Origin: an uncultured Amylibacter sp.
Lineage (GTDB): Bacteria; Pseudomonadota; Alphaproteobacteria; Rhodobacterales; Rhodobacteraceae
Assembly: GCA_959347345.1 (NCBI GenBank)
Contig: OY365738.1
Location: 868,001-932,000 of the forward strand
Length of the DNA stretch: 64,000 bases
Direction of reading: 5' to 3'
Of this stretch, positions 26,673 through 36,374 are shown one piece after another. Within the stretch, counting starts at the first letter, position 1. Every line of letters starts with the position of its first letter. A program made the position numbers and the translations under genes. The notes beneath the pieces are model-generated. The model worked only from the letters and a program-made list of their open reading frames with translations, was not told the DNA's origin and ran no database searches.

Positions 26673-27893
26673 ATGCCCCACACCCCCGCCCGCGCCCGCC
26701 GCAATGTAACCGTTCTGGTCATTGCCCAAGCCTTCGTGTCCGCCCAATTGCTGATGATTTTCATCATAGCAGGGCTGGCTGGCAAAGCCCTTTCCGTCAA
26801 TCCCTGCTGGGCAACCCTACCGATTTCTTGCATAGTCATTGGCTCTATGACAACCGCCCCGTGGCTCAGCCAAGTGATGCAACGTTGGGGGCGCAAAATC
26901 GGGTTTTATATCGCCGCAATCGGCGGCACATTGGGCGCGGCCATATCCGCCTACGCCCTGAACACGGAATCGTTCGCTTTTTTACTAGTCGGCAGTTATC
27001 TCAGTGGAATTTATATGTCCAGCGCGGGGTTTTATCGGTTCGCGGCGACCGACACCGCGTCGCCAGAATTCCGCCCAAAGGCCGTATCTTATGTGTTAAT
27101 GGGCGGTTGGGTTGCGGCTATTTTCGGCGCGCAACTGGTGAAAATCACGACCGATATAACCGATATGCCGTTCTTTGGAACCTATGTTGCGATTATTGCT
27201 TTGAACGTGTTATCCCTGTTTTTGTTTGCTTTTCTGGACATTCCTGTGCCGAAAAAACTGACCGCCACGGATGATAGAGGGCGCAGCTACCTCGCCCTGC
27301 TGAAAACCCCACGGATAGCCGTCGCGGTGCTCTGCGCGATGGTCTCTTATGGGCTGATGAATTTCGTTATGACCTCTGCCCCGCTGGCGATTGTGGATTT
27401 TGGGTTTAGCACGAATCAAGCCGCCGATGTCGTGATGGCGCATGTTTTGGGGATGTTTGTGCCGTCCATTTTCACCGGTTTTTTAATCGTGCGGTTCGGG
27501 GCAGAGCGGATTATCGGCACGGGGCTGCTTATCCTTTTGGGCGCGGCTGGCGTGCATTTGATGGGGCTGACTCTGCCGCATTTCTTTGGCGGAATGATTT
27601 TTCTGGGAATCGGTTGGAATTTTGGCTTTATCGGGGCAACGGCGATGCTGACCTCTGCCCACCGCGAATCAGAGCGCGGGCGCGTGGAGGGGATGAATGA
27701 TTTTCTGGTGTTCGGGTTTGTCGCGATTTCATCGCTTGCTTCGGGCGGGATTATGAATTGTCGCGGAGGCAGTCCAGCGGAAGGCTGGCAGGCGGTTAAT
27801 ATATCAACCGCGCCGCTTTTGATGCTGGCGGCGGGGGCGTTGGTTTGGCTGATTTGGCATGATAACGATAAACGATTAACGATTAACGATTAG
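26673..27893 (+). CDS. MFS transporter
   Basis: A 406-residue major-facilitator protein with about twelve hydrophobic helices. The loop 2-3 motif appears as QVMQRWGRKIGFYIAA, and the central loop is after residue 190 (DIPVPKKL). Helix 10-11 has FLGIGWNFGFIGATAMLT followed by HRESERGRVEGMNDFLVFG, a pattern seen in a subgroup of uncharacterised MFS proteins. Substrate is unknown. The last residues (LTIND) and the stop are encoded by CGATTAA heptamers, and the stop overlaps the convergent four-helix-bundle gene by four bases. Confidence 0.88.
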   Translation: MPHTPARARRNVTVLVIAQAFVSAQLLMIFIIAGLAGKALSVNPCWATLPISCIVIGSMTTAPWLSQVMQRWGRKIGFYIAAIGGTLGAAISAYALNTESFAFLLVGSYLSGIYMSSAGFYRFAATDTASPEFRPKAVSYVLMGGWVAAIFGAQLVKITTDITDMPFFGTYVAIIALNVLSLFLFAFLDIPVPKKLTATDDRGRSYLALLKTPRIAVAVLCAMVSYGLMNFVMTSAPLAIVDFGFSTNQAADVVMAHVLGMFVPSIFTGFLIVRFGAERIIGTGLLILLGAAGVHLMGLTLPHFFGGMIFLGIGWNFGFIGATAMLTSAHRESERGRVEGMNDFLVFGFVAISSLASGGIMNCRGGSPAEGWQAVNISTAPLLMLAAGALVWLIWHDNDKRLTIND

Positions 27894-28240
27894 TGTTTAG
27901 CCGTTTTAATACTGCTAGTGATGATTTTTAATAACTCCTCACATTCATCAAACAAGCTCTGAAATTCTTTTTTAGAAAAGAAATTTGTTTCTTCCAACAA
28001 TTCCAACCAGTACAAAGTTTCATTGGTTTCCTTTTGGGCAATGCCGAGCTTATGGGCAAAGTCGGCTTTGCTTTCTGCATACTGAGCCTCGCGATACAAC
28101 GCGCCAATGGCAGTGCCAGAGCGCAAAAGTTGCTTGCTTAAAACATATTCGCGTTTTTCTATCAGGAACTTATACGCCCCAACAATACGAACAGCAAAAG
28201 CAAAACTTTTATCTTTTAGTGGGTTTTCTTTCTTAATCAT
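27890..28240 (-). CDS. Four helix bundle protein (S23 / IVS-type family)
   Basis: A 116-residue all-helical protein matching the family first found encoded in 23S rRNA intervening sequences: LKDKSFAFAVRIVGAYKFL, LSKQLLRSGTAIGALYREAQYAESKADFAHKLGIAQKE and the final ETLYWLELL...F helix. Function is unknown; members are small pentameric bundles often found as isolated, horizontally spread genes. Codon use is AT-rich. It is convergent with and overlaps the MFS gene end. Confidence 0.88.
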   Translation of the reverse strand: MIKKENPLKDKSFAFAVRIVGAYKFLIEKREYVLSKQLLRSGTAIGALYREAQYAESKADFAHKLGIAQKETNETLYWLELLEETNFFSKKEFQSLFDECEELLKIITSSIKTAKH

Positions 28241-28294
28241 AATTCATAATGAACCGCTAATCATTAAAAATTGATTAAAATTAACAAAAAAACC

Positions 28295-28330
28295 TTATTA
28301 ATCGTTAATCGTTAATCGTTAATCGTTAAA
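28295..28330. repeat. Heptamer array ATCGTTA
   Basis: About five consecutive 7-bp units upstream of clpA, of the same word as the right edge of composite repeat copy 1. Here they stand alone, without the rest of the composite repeat. Confidence 0.85.
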
Positions 28331-28354
28331 TTCCCTTTACATTATCATTAACAC

Positions 28355-28376
28355 TTATAGTATAAAGACACTATAA
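28355..28376 (+). promoter_or_regulatory. Inverted repeat TTATAGT-N8-ACTATAA in the clpA leader or promoter
   Basis: Perfect 7-bp inverted repeat just upstream of the AAAAGGAG ribosome-binding site. The region carries promoter-like words (TTTACA at 28336, TATAAA at 28361, spacing 19). It could be an operator or a leader hairpin. Confidence 0.35.
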
Positions 28377-28397
28377 AAACCGAAAAGGAGCTACAAA

Positions 28398-30716
28398 ATG
28401 GCCATATTCACCACCACCCTTGAAAACGCTATCCACAGCGCGTTGGACATTGCCAACTCCCACAGGCATGAACTCGCCACGCTGGAACACCTACTGCTGG
28501 CTCTGGTGGATGAGGATGACGCAGGGCGTTTGCTCCAATCCTGCAAGGTCAATCTGGACGTATTACGGCGCAAACTCCACGCCTATCTGGAAAACGAACT
28601 CGCCGATTTAATCCAAACCACGCAGGACACCAGCGCGACCCCGACCACTGGTTTTCAGCGAGTCATCCAACGCGCGGTTCTGCATGTCCATGGCACGGGG
28701 CGACCGAACGTGACGGGCGCGAATGTCATAGTCGCCCTGTTTGCCGAACGCGAAAGCCACGCCACCTATTTCCTGCAAGAACAGGACATGACGCGGTTTG
28801 ATGCGGTCAATTACCTGGCCCATGGGATTGCCAAAGATGGCAGTGATACCCGCGATGTTCTCAGTGCGGATGGCGATGAATCGCCTGACCATGATGATGC
28901 CACGCAACCCGCGCAAAAATCCGCGCTGGATAAATACTGTGATAATTTGAACGAACGGGCGGCGCAGGGGCGGATTGATCCGCTGATTGGGCGCACGGAT
29001 GAATTGCAACGATGCGTCCAAATCCTCTGCCGTCGGCGGAAGAATAACCCGATAATGGTCGGCGATCCGGGGGTTGGCAAAACCGCGATAGCCGAAGGCT
29101 TGGCACTGCATATTATTGAGAAGAAAACCCCCGATATCCTGCATAATCACACGATTTACGCGCTGGATATGGGCGCGCTCATGGCGGGAACACGCTATCG
29201 CGGGGATTTTGAGGAAAGATTGAAAAATGTAATGGATGAATTGCAAGCCGTAGAAAATTCCATCCTGTTTATCGATGAAATCCATACTATCATAGGTGCG
29301 GGCGCGGCCAGTGGCGGGGCTATGGATGCCTCTAACCTGCTGAAACCCGCCTTGCAAAACGGGGTTTTGCGGTGCATTGGGTCAACGACCTACAAAGAAT
29401 TCCGCCAGCATTTTGAAAAAGACCGCGCCTTGGCGCGTCGCTTTCAAAAAATCGATGTGGGCGAGCCGACCGTCACCGATAGTATCAAGATTTTAAAGGG
29501 GTTAAAGGCGAATTTTGAAAAGCATCACAATGTGAAATACACGGCAGAGGCGATGAAAACCGCCGTGGAGCTGTCCGTACGCTATATTCATGACCGCAAA
29601 TTGCCCGATAAGGCGATTGATGTGATTGATGAGGCGGGTGCCGCCTTTCAAATCGTTGCCAAACTGGGCGATAAGGCGAAAACCATAGGTGTCACGGATA
29701 TCGAATCCATCATTGCCAAAATCGCGCGGATACCGGCCAAATCCATCTCCAAAGACGATGCAAAACAACTGGCAGAGCTGGAAGACGCGCTGAAACGGGT
29801 GGTTTTTGGGCAGGATACGGCGATTGAAGCCTTGTCTTCGGCGATAAAACTGTCGCGGGCGGGCTTGCGCGAACCCGAAAAACCGATAGGCAGTTATCTT
29901 TTTGCGGGTCCCACAGGGGTTGGCAAAACCGAAGTCGCACGGCAATTGGCGGCGACCTTGGGCGTGGAGCTTTTGCGGTTTGACATGTCCGAATATATGG
30001 AAAAACACGCGATTAGTCGGCTGATTGGCGCGCCCCCGGGCTATGTCGGGTTTGACCAAGGCGGGCTTTTGACGGATGGTGTCAATCAAACCCCCTATTG
30101 CGTTTTGCTGCTGGATGAGATTGAAAAAGCCCACCCAGATGTGTTCAATATATTGCTGCAAGTCATGGACAACGGCAAGCTGACCGACCACAGCGGGCGC
30201 AGCACGGATTTCCGCAATGCGATTATTATTATGACCTCCAATGCTGGGGCGAGGGAACTGGCACAGGCGAACATAGGATTCGGGCGTGGCAAGCGTACGG
30301 GCGATGATACACAGGCGATAGAGCGGTTGTTTAGTCCCGAATTCCGCAATCGGCTGGACGCGATTATCAGTTTTGGCGCGTTAGGTTTGGACACGATTCA
30401 TAAGGTCGTGGATAAGTTTATCTTGCATTTGGAGGCGCAGTTAATGGAACGTAATGTGACCTTTGAGCTGAGCGCGGCGGCGATGGATTGGCTGGCGCGT
30501 GCGGGCTATGACGAGGTGATGGGGGCGCGGCCTCTGGCGCGGGTTATTCAGGAGCATATTAAAAAACCCTTGGCGGACGAGCTGTTATTCGGGCGGTTAG
30601 CCAAGGGCGGATTGGTGAAGGTGACTTTGAAAAAGGGCGCGTTGGATTTGCAGTTAGAACCGATTGAACGGCGGAAGATTACGAAGAGTAAGCAGAGGTT
30701 GCTGACGGCTAAATAG
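28398..30716 (+). CDS. clpA: ATP-dependent Clp protease ATP-binding subunit ClpA
   Basis: A 772-residue AAA+ unfoldase that works with ClpP. It has an N-terminal adaptor-binding domain (about 1-150, LEHLLLALVDEDDA), D1 with GDPGVGKTAIAEG near residue 221 and ILFIDEIHTIIGAG, and D2 with AGPTGVGKTEVARQ near 503 and CVLLLDEIEKAHPD. It lacks the long middle coiled coil of ClpB, which places it as ClpA. A strong AAAAGGAG ribosome-binding site precedes ATG 28398. No clpS is seen next to it. The stop TAG joins the first heptamer of a composite repeat. Confidence 0.95.
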   Translation: MAIFTTTLENAIHSALDIANSHRHELATLEHLLLALVDEDDAGRLLQSCKVNLDVLRRKLHAYLENELADLIQTTQDTSATPTTGFQRVIQRAVLHVHGTGRPNVTGANVIVALFAERESHATYFLQEQDMTRFDAVNYLAHGIAKDGSDTRDVLSADGDESPDHDDATQPAQKSALDKYCDNLNERAAQGRIDPLIGRTDELQRCVQILCRRRKNNPIMVGDPGVGKTAIAEGLALHIIEKKTPDILHNHTIYALDMGALMAGTRYRGDFEERLKNVMDELQAVENSILFIDEIHTIIGAGAASGGAMDASNLLKPALQNGVLRCIGSTTYKEFRQHFEKDRALARRFQKIDVGEPTVTDSIKILKGLKANFEKHHNVKYTAEAMKTAVELSVRYIHDRKLPDKAIDVIDEAGAAFQIVAKLGDKAKTIGVTDIESIIAKIARIPAKSISKDDAKQLAELEDALKRVVFGQDTAIEALSSAIKLSRAGLREPEKPIGSYLFAGPTGVGKTEVARQLAATLGVELLRFDMSEYMEKHAISRLIGAPPGYVGFDQGGLLTDGVNQTPYCVLLLDEIEKAHPDVFNILLQVMDNGKLTDHSGRSTDFRNAIIIMTSNAGARELAQANIGFGRGKRTGDDTQAIERLFSPEFRNRLDAIISFGALGLDTIHKVVDKFILHLEAQLMERNVTFELSAAAMDWLARAGYDEVMGARPLARVIQEHIKKPLADELLFGRLAKGGLVKVTLKKGALDLQLEPIERRKITKSKQRLLTAK

Positions 30717-31170
30717 TTATTAGTTGTTAGTTATTAGTTATTAGTTTTTTAGCCCTTGCGGGTCTTCGTAATCGCTTACGCGATACCGACCAGCGTGGTC
30801 TTTTGTGCGTAGCCCCCGCTTCGCGGGAGCATGCCAAAAGCCCTTGGGTTACAAGACTATATTTTTTCTATAAATTTACTATCTGGAATAACAAGACGTT
30901 AGAGTGGATTATTTGTTTAGAATACTTGGGAATTGGTGATGGGTTTGCTCTAAATTTATTTAGGCTTTGCCTAGATACAAAGACAGACCCTAGCAAATAA
31001 AACCCGTCCGCCCAAGCCTCGCAGAGGGGTGGGCGGGCGGGAAGCCCGAACGCAGGGGCTTGCCCCGAAGTGAGGGCGAAACAAAAAACCTCCGCTCTTA
31101 ACCTCTAATAACCAACCCACAATTCTTAATAACCAATCACTAATAACTAACAACTAATAACTAATAACTA
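30713..31170. repeat. Composite intergenic repeat, copy 4 (reverse)
   Basis: Lies between converging clpA and the OmpA-like gene. Read in reverse, the order of modules is heptamers GTTATTA, AGCCC-TTGC-GGGTCT stem, AATCGC-TTAC-GCGAT stem, GACCA-GCG-TGGTC, CCCGC-TTC-GCGGG hairpin, TAAATTTACTATCTGG, ATTTATTTAGG, CCGCCC tract and CTTCACTTCG-type block. It ends in heptamers CTAATAA that reach the stop codon of the OmpA-like gene. Confidence 0.92.
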
Positions 31171-32802
31171 TTTCTCAGTGAATTTCAATTCAATCCGCCG
31201 ATTCACCGCATAGGCCTCCGCACTATCCGCCTCATCAATCGGCTGAAACTCGCCAAACCCGTTGGCCGCCAGCCGATTCGGCGGTATTCCCAAGGGCGCA
31301 ATCATATAGCGCACCACGGATAACGCCCGCGCCTGCGACAGCTCCCAATTATCGCGGAACCGACTGCCTTCACGGATAGGTTGCATATCGGTATGCCCAT
31401 CCACCCGCAAAATCCAGTCTATTTCGGGGGGAATATCGGCGGCGACCTTCTGCAAAACCTCGGCTACCTTGCGGATTTCGGCGCGCCCCTGCTCGCCCAG
31501 AACGGAAGACCCCACATCAAACAAAACCTCGGACGAAAACACGAACCTATCGCCGACGATTCGCACGCCTGTTTGCCCCTCCAAAACCACCCGCAATCGC
31601 CCGAAAAAGTCCGAGCGATATTTACGCAAATCGGCGGTTTCTTCGGTCAACCTTTCACGCTCGCGTTGTTCCAAATCCGCCCGCACACGTTGCTCTGCCG
31701 CAACGCGAGCCAAGGCCGCGTTCAAATCCGCACCCAAGGTTTCAATCTGCACATCCGCGTCCGCGTCGGCCGCGCGGGAGGCATCCAGCAATTGCTGCAA
31801 ACTGTTTAACTGCTGACGCAAAGCCAAGGTTTGCTGGTTTAACAACGCCAAACGCCGTTGCCCATCGGCGGAGACTTCACGTTCCTGCGCCAACAAATCC
31901 CGCGCCCGTGCCAATAACGCGGCTTGGCGTTGTTGGTCGGAAAAAACCGCCGCGTCCTCGTCCGATAGCAAAGTTTCCAACCGTTCCTGCGACAATTCGG
32001 CGGCGGCTAATAATGTCAAAGTCCGCTCTGCCTCGGCGCGTTTTTCTTCCAAAATCAGAGTCATCGTGGTTAATTCATCTTCAGCATTTTTCAAACGTTC
32101 GCGTAATATCTCGGCGGCGCGGTTTTCCAATAATCGGGCGCGTTCCACCTCGCTTAATTCGGCGGTTTTGCTGTCAAGTTCGCTTTCCAATTCCCCAACT
32201 TCCAACGATAAATCCGCGTCCCCTACCCGCAATTCATCAATCAAAGCCTGCATAGCCTCGCGTTTCGCCGCCGCCAAACGCGCCGTCTGCTCGCGGGCAT
32301 TCACCTCCAACCGCGCGGAAGCCAGCGCCAATTCCAAGGCCTCTTTTTCATCAATAACCCGCAGGTTTTCCAATTGTAAATCGGCACGGGCGGATTCCAA
32401 ACCCGCCTTATCCGCCAGCAAACCCGCGATTTGCGCCTCAAACCCCGTGATGCGATTGTTCGCCGCGACCAATCGATTTTCACTATCGCGCAAATCCCCA
32501 CGCAAAGAAAAAATAGTCGCCCGCAACCCGCGTTCCACCCCCTGTGCCGTGGTTAAATCGTCCTGTAATTGCGCGACATTCTGGCGTTCCAACCCCAAAG
32601 CCGAAGCCAACGAGTTAATTTGCACGCTTAGGCTATCCAGTTGTTTATCTTGAACATTTATCGTTTCACGCAGAACAAACTGGACAATCATAAAGATGGA
32701 AAGCACGAAAAACAAAATCAGCAACAGCGCCGTCATAGCATCGACAAAGCCGGGCCATATATTGCTGTTCAAACGGTTTTGGGCGCGTCGCAAAAGAGCC
32801 AC
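31168..32802 (-). CDS. OmpA/MotB-like peptidoglycan-binding protein with long coiled coil
   Basis: A 544-residue envelope protein. It has an N-terminal membrane helix (about residues 16-38, within WPGFVDAMTALLLILFFVLSIFM), a long Ala/Leu/Arg/Glu-rich coiled coil (about 45-400) and a C-terminal OmpA/MotB domain with VDGHTDMQPI and the QARALSVVRYM helix. The GTG at 32802 is chosen because it follows the upstream stop by four bases, with AAAGG about 12 bases before. Paired with the MotA/ExbB-like gene it resembles alphaproteobacterial ion-channel/peptidoglycan-anchor pairs outside the flagellar system. No flagellar genes are seen here. Role is inferred. Confidence 0.88.
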   Translation of the reverse strand: MALLRRAQNRLNSNIWPGFVDAMTALLLILFFVLSIFMIVQFVLRETINVQDKQLDSLSVQINSLASALGLERQNVAQLQDDLTTAQGVERGLRATIFSLRGDLRDSENRLVAANNRITGFEAQIAGLLADKAGLESARADLQLENLRVIDEKEALELALASARLEVNAREQTARLAAAKREAMQALIDELRVGDADLSLEVGELESELDSKTAELSEVERARLLENRAAEILRERLKNAEDELTTMTLILEEKRAEAERTLTLLAAAELSQERLETLLSDEDAAVFSDQQRQAALLARARDLLAQEREVSADGQRRLALLNQQTLALRQQLNSLQQLLDASRAADADADVQIETLGADLNAALARVAAEQRVRADLEQRERERLTEETADLRKYRSDFFGRLRVVLEGQTGVRIVGDRFVFSSEVLFDVGSSVLGEQGRAEIRKVAEVLQKVAADIPPEIDWILRVDGHTDMQPIREGSRFRDNWELSQARALSVVRYMIAPLGIPPNRLAANGFGEFQPIDEADSAEAYAVNRRIELKFTEK

Positions 32803-32806
32803 TGGC

Positions 32807-33760
32807 TTAACCTTTCGGGCTGGATTTTGACAGCTCTTGCAAGATACCCGCCAGTTGCGAATCCATGGAACGCAGGCGCATTCGGCTTTCTTCATCCAAC
32901 GTGGAACCGCCCTTATCCGTGGACTGTTTATTCATCACCTCTATGGCGAATGAGAGGGTTGCAACCTGTTTTGCCAGCTCCAGCAAAATGTCATGGGCAT
33001 CGGTTTCACTGCCCTTTTTATCCTTATCAAACACGGTTATTTTAGTAATTGACGACAGCCATTCTTCCAATTCGCGATAGAACCGCCCTTGGGTTTGCGC
33101 CGATAATAAATCCAGCAAACCGACGATTAAAGACCCCGCCAAACCCAACAAAGACGAGCCGAACGCCGTTCCCATACCGCTTAATTGCGATTCCAACCCG
33201 CGCATCAAATTATCAAAGATTTGGATGGTTTCCACGCCTTCCTGCGGGGCGAGGCTACGGATGGTTTCCACAACGGCAGGCACGGTGATGGCCAGCCCAT
33301 AAAACGTCCCCAAAAGTCCCAGAAAAATCAGCAAGTTAATGATATATCGCGTGATTTCGCGCCCTTCATCCAGCCGAATTGCCACGGAATCCAAAATAGA
33401 CCGCGTCGAGGTGGAGGTCAGGGAAAACCGCGCGGCTCTATCAGACAACATCGCGGCAAGCGAGCCAAGCAGGGTCGGCGCGACTATGTATTCATGCCCT
33501 GGGCGGTCTAGTGCGAAGCTTTCAATCCAACTGACCGATTTTATCATGGTTAAAACTTGGTAAAAGCACGAAATCAGCCCAAGCCCGAAAATCCCCACGA
33601 TAAACCCGTTCAAGTACGGCGAGGCAAGGAAAATAGGCGATATGGTCGGGTAAATGAAATACACCCCGACCCCGAAAGCGATGCAAATCCCCAGCATCAT
33701 AACGATTTGGTTAAAGGGGTGGGTGAATTTAAAGGAAATCACGCGGTTCAGGTTTGACAT
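32807..33760 (-). CDS. MotA/TolQ/ExbB-like proton channel family protein
   Basis: A 317-residue inner-membrane protein with three or four hydrophobic helices: two near the N-terminus (about 15-65) and a conserved pair around LINLLIFLGLLGTFYGLAITVP and SGMGTAFGSSLLGLAGSLIVGLLD. These last two are the MotA/TolQ/ExbB channel signature. The ATG at 33758-33760 fits homology (MSNLNRVISFKFTHP), and an extension to 33946 is spurious. It is transcribed first in a two-gene operon with the OmpA/MotB-like gene; together they probably form an ion-driven envelope complex (inference). Confidence 0.88.
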   Translation of the reverse strand: MSNLNRVISFKFTHPFNQIVMMLGICIAFGVGVYFIYPTISPIFLASPYLNGFIVGIFGLGLISCFYQVLTMIKSVSWIESFALDRPGHEYIVAPTLLGSLAAMLSDRAARFSLTSTSTRSILDSVAIRLDEGREITRYIINLLIFLGLLGTFYGLAITVPAVVETIRSLAPQEGVETIQIFDNLMRGLESQLSGMGTAFGSSLLGLAGSLIVGLLDLLSAQTQGRFYRELEEWLSSITKITVFDKDKKGSETDAHDILLELAKQVATLSFAIEVMNKQSTDKGGSTLDEESRMRLRSMDSQLAGILQELSKSSPKG

Positions 33761-33950
33761 GGTGGGCTGCTTTGGGCTGCTTTGGGTTTTTGTGGGTTTT
33801 GCAGGGGACTCTGCACTTGCTATTATAGCGAAATGATTCCATAATTCCAGATGAAAAGTGGTAAAATTGGGCGATAGGGTGGAAAAATCGGTTAAGACCG
33901 ATAAAAACCGTGTGAAACCCGCGTATAATCCCCCGCAAAGGAGCAATAAA

Positions 33951-34895
33951 ATGAAACGATATTCTATTCCCGCGCTGATCGCGGTTATTGTGATTTGCGC
34001 GATTGGCTGGTCGGTTTATTGGGTTATTGGCGGGCGGATTATGGACGAACGCGTGGAACGCTGGCTGGATTTCCCTGCCGATTCGAACTGGAGTGTGGCG
34101 TATGATAGTGTCGCGTTGGCGGGCTATCCCAATCGGTTTGATACGACCGTAACGGGGTTTGAATTGCGTCATAAGGACAGCGAGGCGGCTTGGCGGATTA
34201 ACCCGTTGCGCCTGTTTGCGTTAAGCTATCAACCGCAGAAATTCATCGCCGTTTGGCCTGCCGAGCAGACCGTTACCCTGCCACGCGGGGGGGTGGTGGA
34301 TGTTTTCACCGATGATATGCGCGCCAGCATGTCGTTTGCGGACTCGGCGTTGCCATACGAAGCGGTGATGAGCATAAAGGGTGCGCTTTTGGCAACCCCC
34401 ATGGGTGCCGTGCCGATAGAGGACGTTTTGCTTGCGATGCGGGCGGTGGATTCGGGGGATGGTGCGGATTACGATGTGGATATGCGGGTGGATGGGTTAT
34501 ATTTGCCCGTTCAGGATGAGCCGAGCCGTATTGACGGTCATATTCGGGCGCGAGTCGTGATGGATGAGGCACGAGTGGATATAATGTCCAGCAATGTACG
34601 GTTAGAGGGCGTGGTTTTGCAAGCCACGGGCAGTTTGCAAACCGATGCCGATGGCTATCTTATCGGCGATTTATCCGTTGCCGTGCAGAATTATACCGAA
34701 TTACCCGCGTTATTGGCGGTTTATGGGGTGATAAAACCGACTATGGCGGCGAGGGTAGGCAAGACTCTGTCGTTTATCAGTGCGCTGGCGTTGGATAAAT
34801 CCCGTGTGTCCGTGCCGTTGCGGTTTGACGGGGGCAAGATGTATCTGGGACCCTTGCCGATTGGGGAGGCACCGCGTTTAGTTATTAGTTATTAG
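33951..34895 (+). CDS. DUF2125 domain-containing protein
   Basis: A 314-residue protein with an N-terminal signal anchor (residues about 4-24, ALIAVIVICAIGWSVYWVI) and a periplasmic beta-rich domain with the family's VALAGYPNRFDTTVTGFEL pattern. Function of DUF2125 is not established. ATG 33951 has AAAGGAG just upstream. The C-terminal residues LVISY and the TAG stop are encoded by heptamer repeats, so the natural C-terminus has been replaced or extended by the repeat. It is divergent from the MotA-like gene. Confidence 0.82.
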   Translation: MKRYSIPALIAVIVICAIGWSVYWVIGGRIMDERVERWLDFPADSNWSVAYDSVALAGYPNRFDTTVTGFELRHKDSEAAWRINPLRLFALSYQPQKFIAVWPAEQTVTLPRGGVVDVFTDDMRASMSFADSALPYEAVMSIKGALLATPMGAVPIEDVLLAMRAVDSGDGADYDVDMRVDGLYLPVQDEPSRIDGHIRARVVMDEARVDIMSSNVRLEGVVLQATGSLQTDADGYLIGDLSVAVQNYTELPALLAVYGVIKPTMAARVGKTLSFISALALDKSRVSVPLRFDGGKMYLGPLPIGEAPRLVISY

Positions 34896-35325
34896 TTATT
34901 AGTTGTTAGTGATTGGTTATTGAGAATTGTGGGTTCGTTATTAGAGATTACGAGTAGAGGTTTTTTGTTGCGCCCTCACTGCGTTCGGTTGCCCACCCGC
35001 CCACCCCTCCTGCGGAGTGCGGGCGTGCGGGGTTTTGTGGCTAAAGCCTGTCCAAGCATCTAGGCATAGCCTAAATAAATTTAGAGCAACCCTATCACCG
35101 ATTCCCAAGTATTCTTTGCAAATAATCCACTCTATAATCTTGTTATTCCAGATAGTAAATTTATGACAAACCTAGCATCTTGTAACCAAAGGGCTTTTGG
35201 CATGCTCCCGCGAAGCGGGGGCTACGCACAAAAGACCACGCTGGTCGGCATTCGCGCAAGCGATGACGAAGACCCGCAAGGGCTAAAAAACTAACAACTA
35301 ACAACTAATAACTAATAACTAACAA
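34879..35325. repeat. Composite intergenic repeat, copy 5 (forward)
   Basis: Full-length copy between converging DUF2125 and alcohol dehydrogenase genes. It holds the CCCTCACTGCGTTCGG block, CCTAAATAAATTTAG, CCAGATAGTAAATTTAT, the CCCGCGAAGCGGG hairpin, GACCACGCTGGTC, a stem CATTCGC-GCAA-GCGATG and AGACCCGCAAGGGCT. The heptamer edges encode the last residues of both flanking proteins (VISY on the left, VSC on the right). Confidence 0.93.
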
Positions 35326-36374
35326 CTAACCAAAACCACCTTCGCCGCCCGAACTCCCCCTGCCAAAATATCATCAAACGCCTGCGCACCCTCCGCCAAA
35401 GCCCGCGTTTCCACCCACCGTTCCGTATCATAGCGACCATCAAAAATCGCCTGCGTTGTCGCCTCAAAATCCGCCTTAGTATAGGTATAAGTGCCGATAA
35501 ACGTCACCTCCTGCAAGGTTGCACGGCGGATATCCAGCCCACCATCGCTATCACCCAAACCGATATGCACGATGACTCCGCCCGCCGCAACCAAACGGCT
35601 GGCATCGCTGCGAGTCGCCGCATATCCAACCGCGTCAATCACCAAATCATACGCGCCCGTATCGCCCGATTTATCGCGCGGATGAAACGCACACAGCCCG
35701 TCAAACGCCGCCAAAGCATCACGGCGCAAATCATTCGGCTCCGCCACATCCACCTGCGCACACCCCCATAATTGCAGAGTTAAAGCCGCGCCGACACCTA
35801 TCGCCCCGCCGCCTATCACCAAGCATCGCGCCCGCTCCAGCCCACCGAAAACCGCATCCCCAGCCAAACGCACGGCGTGCCAGCAAACCGCCAAAGGTTC
35901 CGCCAGAGCCGCCCGCACATAGGACACCGAATCGGGGATAACAATCAAACTATCGCTCGGCATAGTCAGAAATTCCGCCATAGCACCCATCCTCGGCGGG
36001 ATGGAAATAATCGTGCGGGTGGGGCAAAGGTTCGCCCGACCCGTATTACAATACCGACAATTCCCACACGAAATCAGGGGATTAACGCAGACTCGCGCGT
36101 TTTTCATAGGGCCCGCGATGACTCGCCCAGCCGCCTCATGCCCCAGAATTAACGGCGGAGGTCGGCGCGAATCATGCCCCAAATACCCGTGCAAATCAGA
36201 CCCGCAAATCCCAACCGCCCGCACCGCAATAAGATTATCATCGCCTTGTGGCACGGGACGCGGGAATTTCCCCATCTGTATCGTGCGCGGGGAGGTATAA
36301 ATAAGGGCGTTCATAGTATCTGGCATAGTATCTGGCAAAGCATCAGTCATAGTATCATTCATAGCATCCGTCAT
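35319..36374 (-). CDS. Zinc-dependent alcohol dehydrogenase (MDR family)
   Basis: A 351-residue medium-chain dehydrogenase. Catalytic zinc residues are Cys57 (GICGSDLHG) and His79-Glu80 (LGHEAAG). The structural zinc cysteines are 103, 106, 109 and 117 (CGNCRYCNTGRANLC). The Rossmann motif is VIGGGAIGVGAAL. The N-terminus is extended by a low-complexity run of MTDA/MNDT/MPDT words encoded by short DNA repeats. The ATG at 36374 has GGAAAGA upstream, whereas the later ATG at 36314 has no ribosome-binding site. Substrate is unknown; threonine- and polyol-dehydrogenase-like enzymes share this pattern. It is divergent from potF. Confidence 0.88.
   Translation of the reverse strand: MTDAMNDTMTDALPDTMPDTMNALIYTSPRTIQMGKFPRPVPQGDDNLIAVRAVGICGSDLHGYLGHDSRRPPPLILGHEAAGRVIAGPMKNARVCVNPLISCGNCRYCNTGRANLCPTRTIISIPPRMGAMAEFLTMPSDSLIVIPDSVSYVRAALAEPLAVCWHAVRLAGDAVFGGLERARCLVIGGGAIGVGAALTLQLWGCAQVDVAEPNDLRRDALAAFDGLCAFHPRDKSGDTGAYDLVIDAVGYAATRSDASRLVAAGGVIVHIGLGDSDGGLDIRRATLQEVTFIGTYTYTKADFEATTQAIFDGRYDTERWVETRALAEGAQAFDDILAGGVRAAKVVLVSC

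Noticed and set aside
31168..33760. Flagellar motor genes motA/motB
   Set aside because: The pair has MotA/ExbB and MotB/OmpA folds, but the long coiled coil and absence of any flagellar neighbour fit the non-flagellar alphaproteobacterial envelope pair better.
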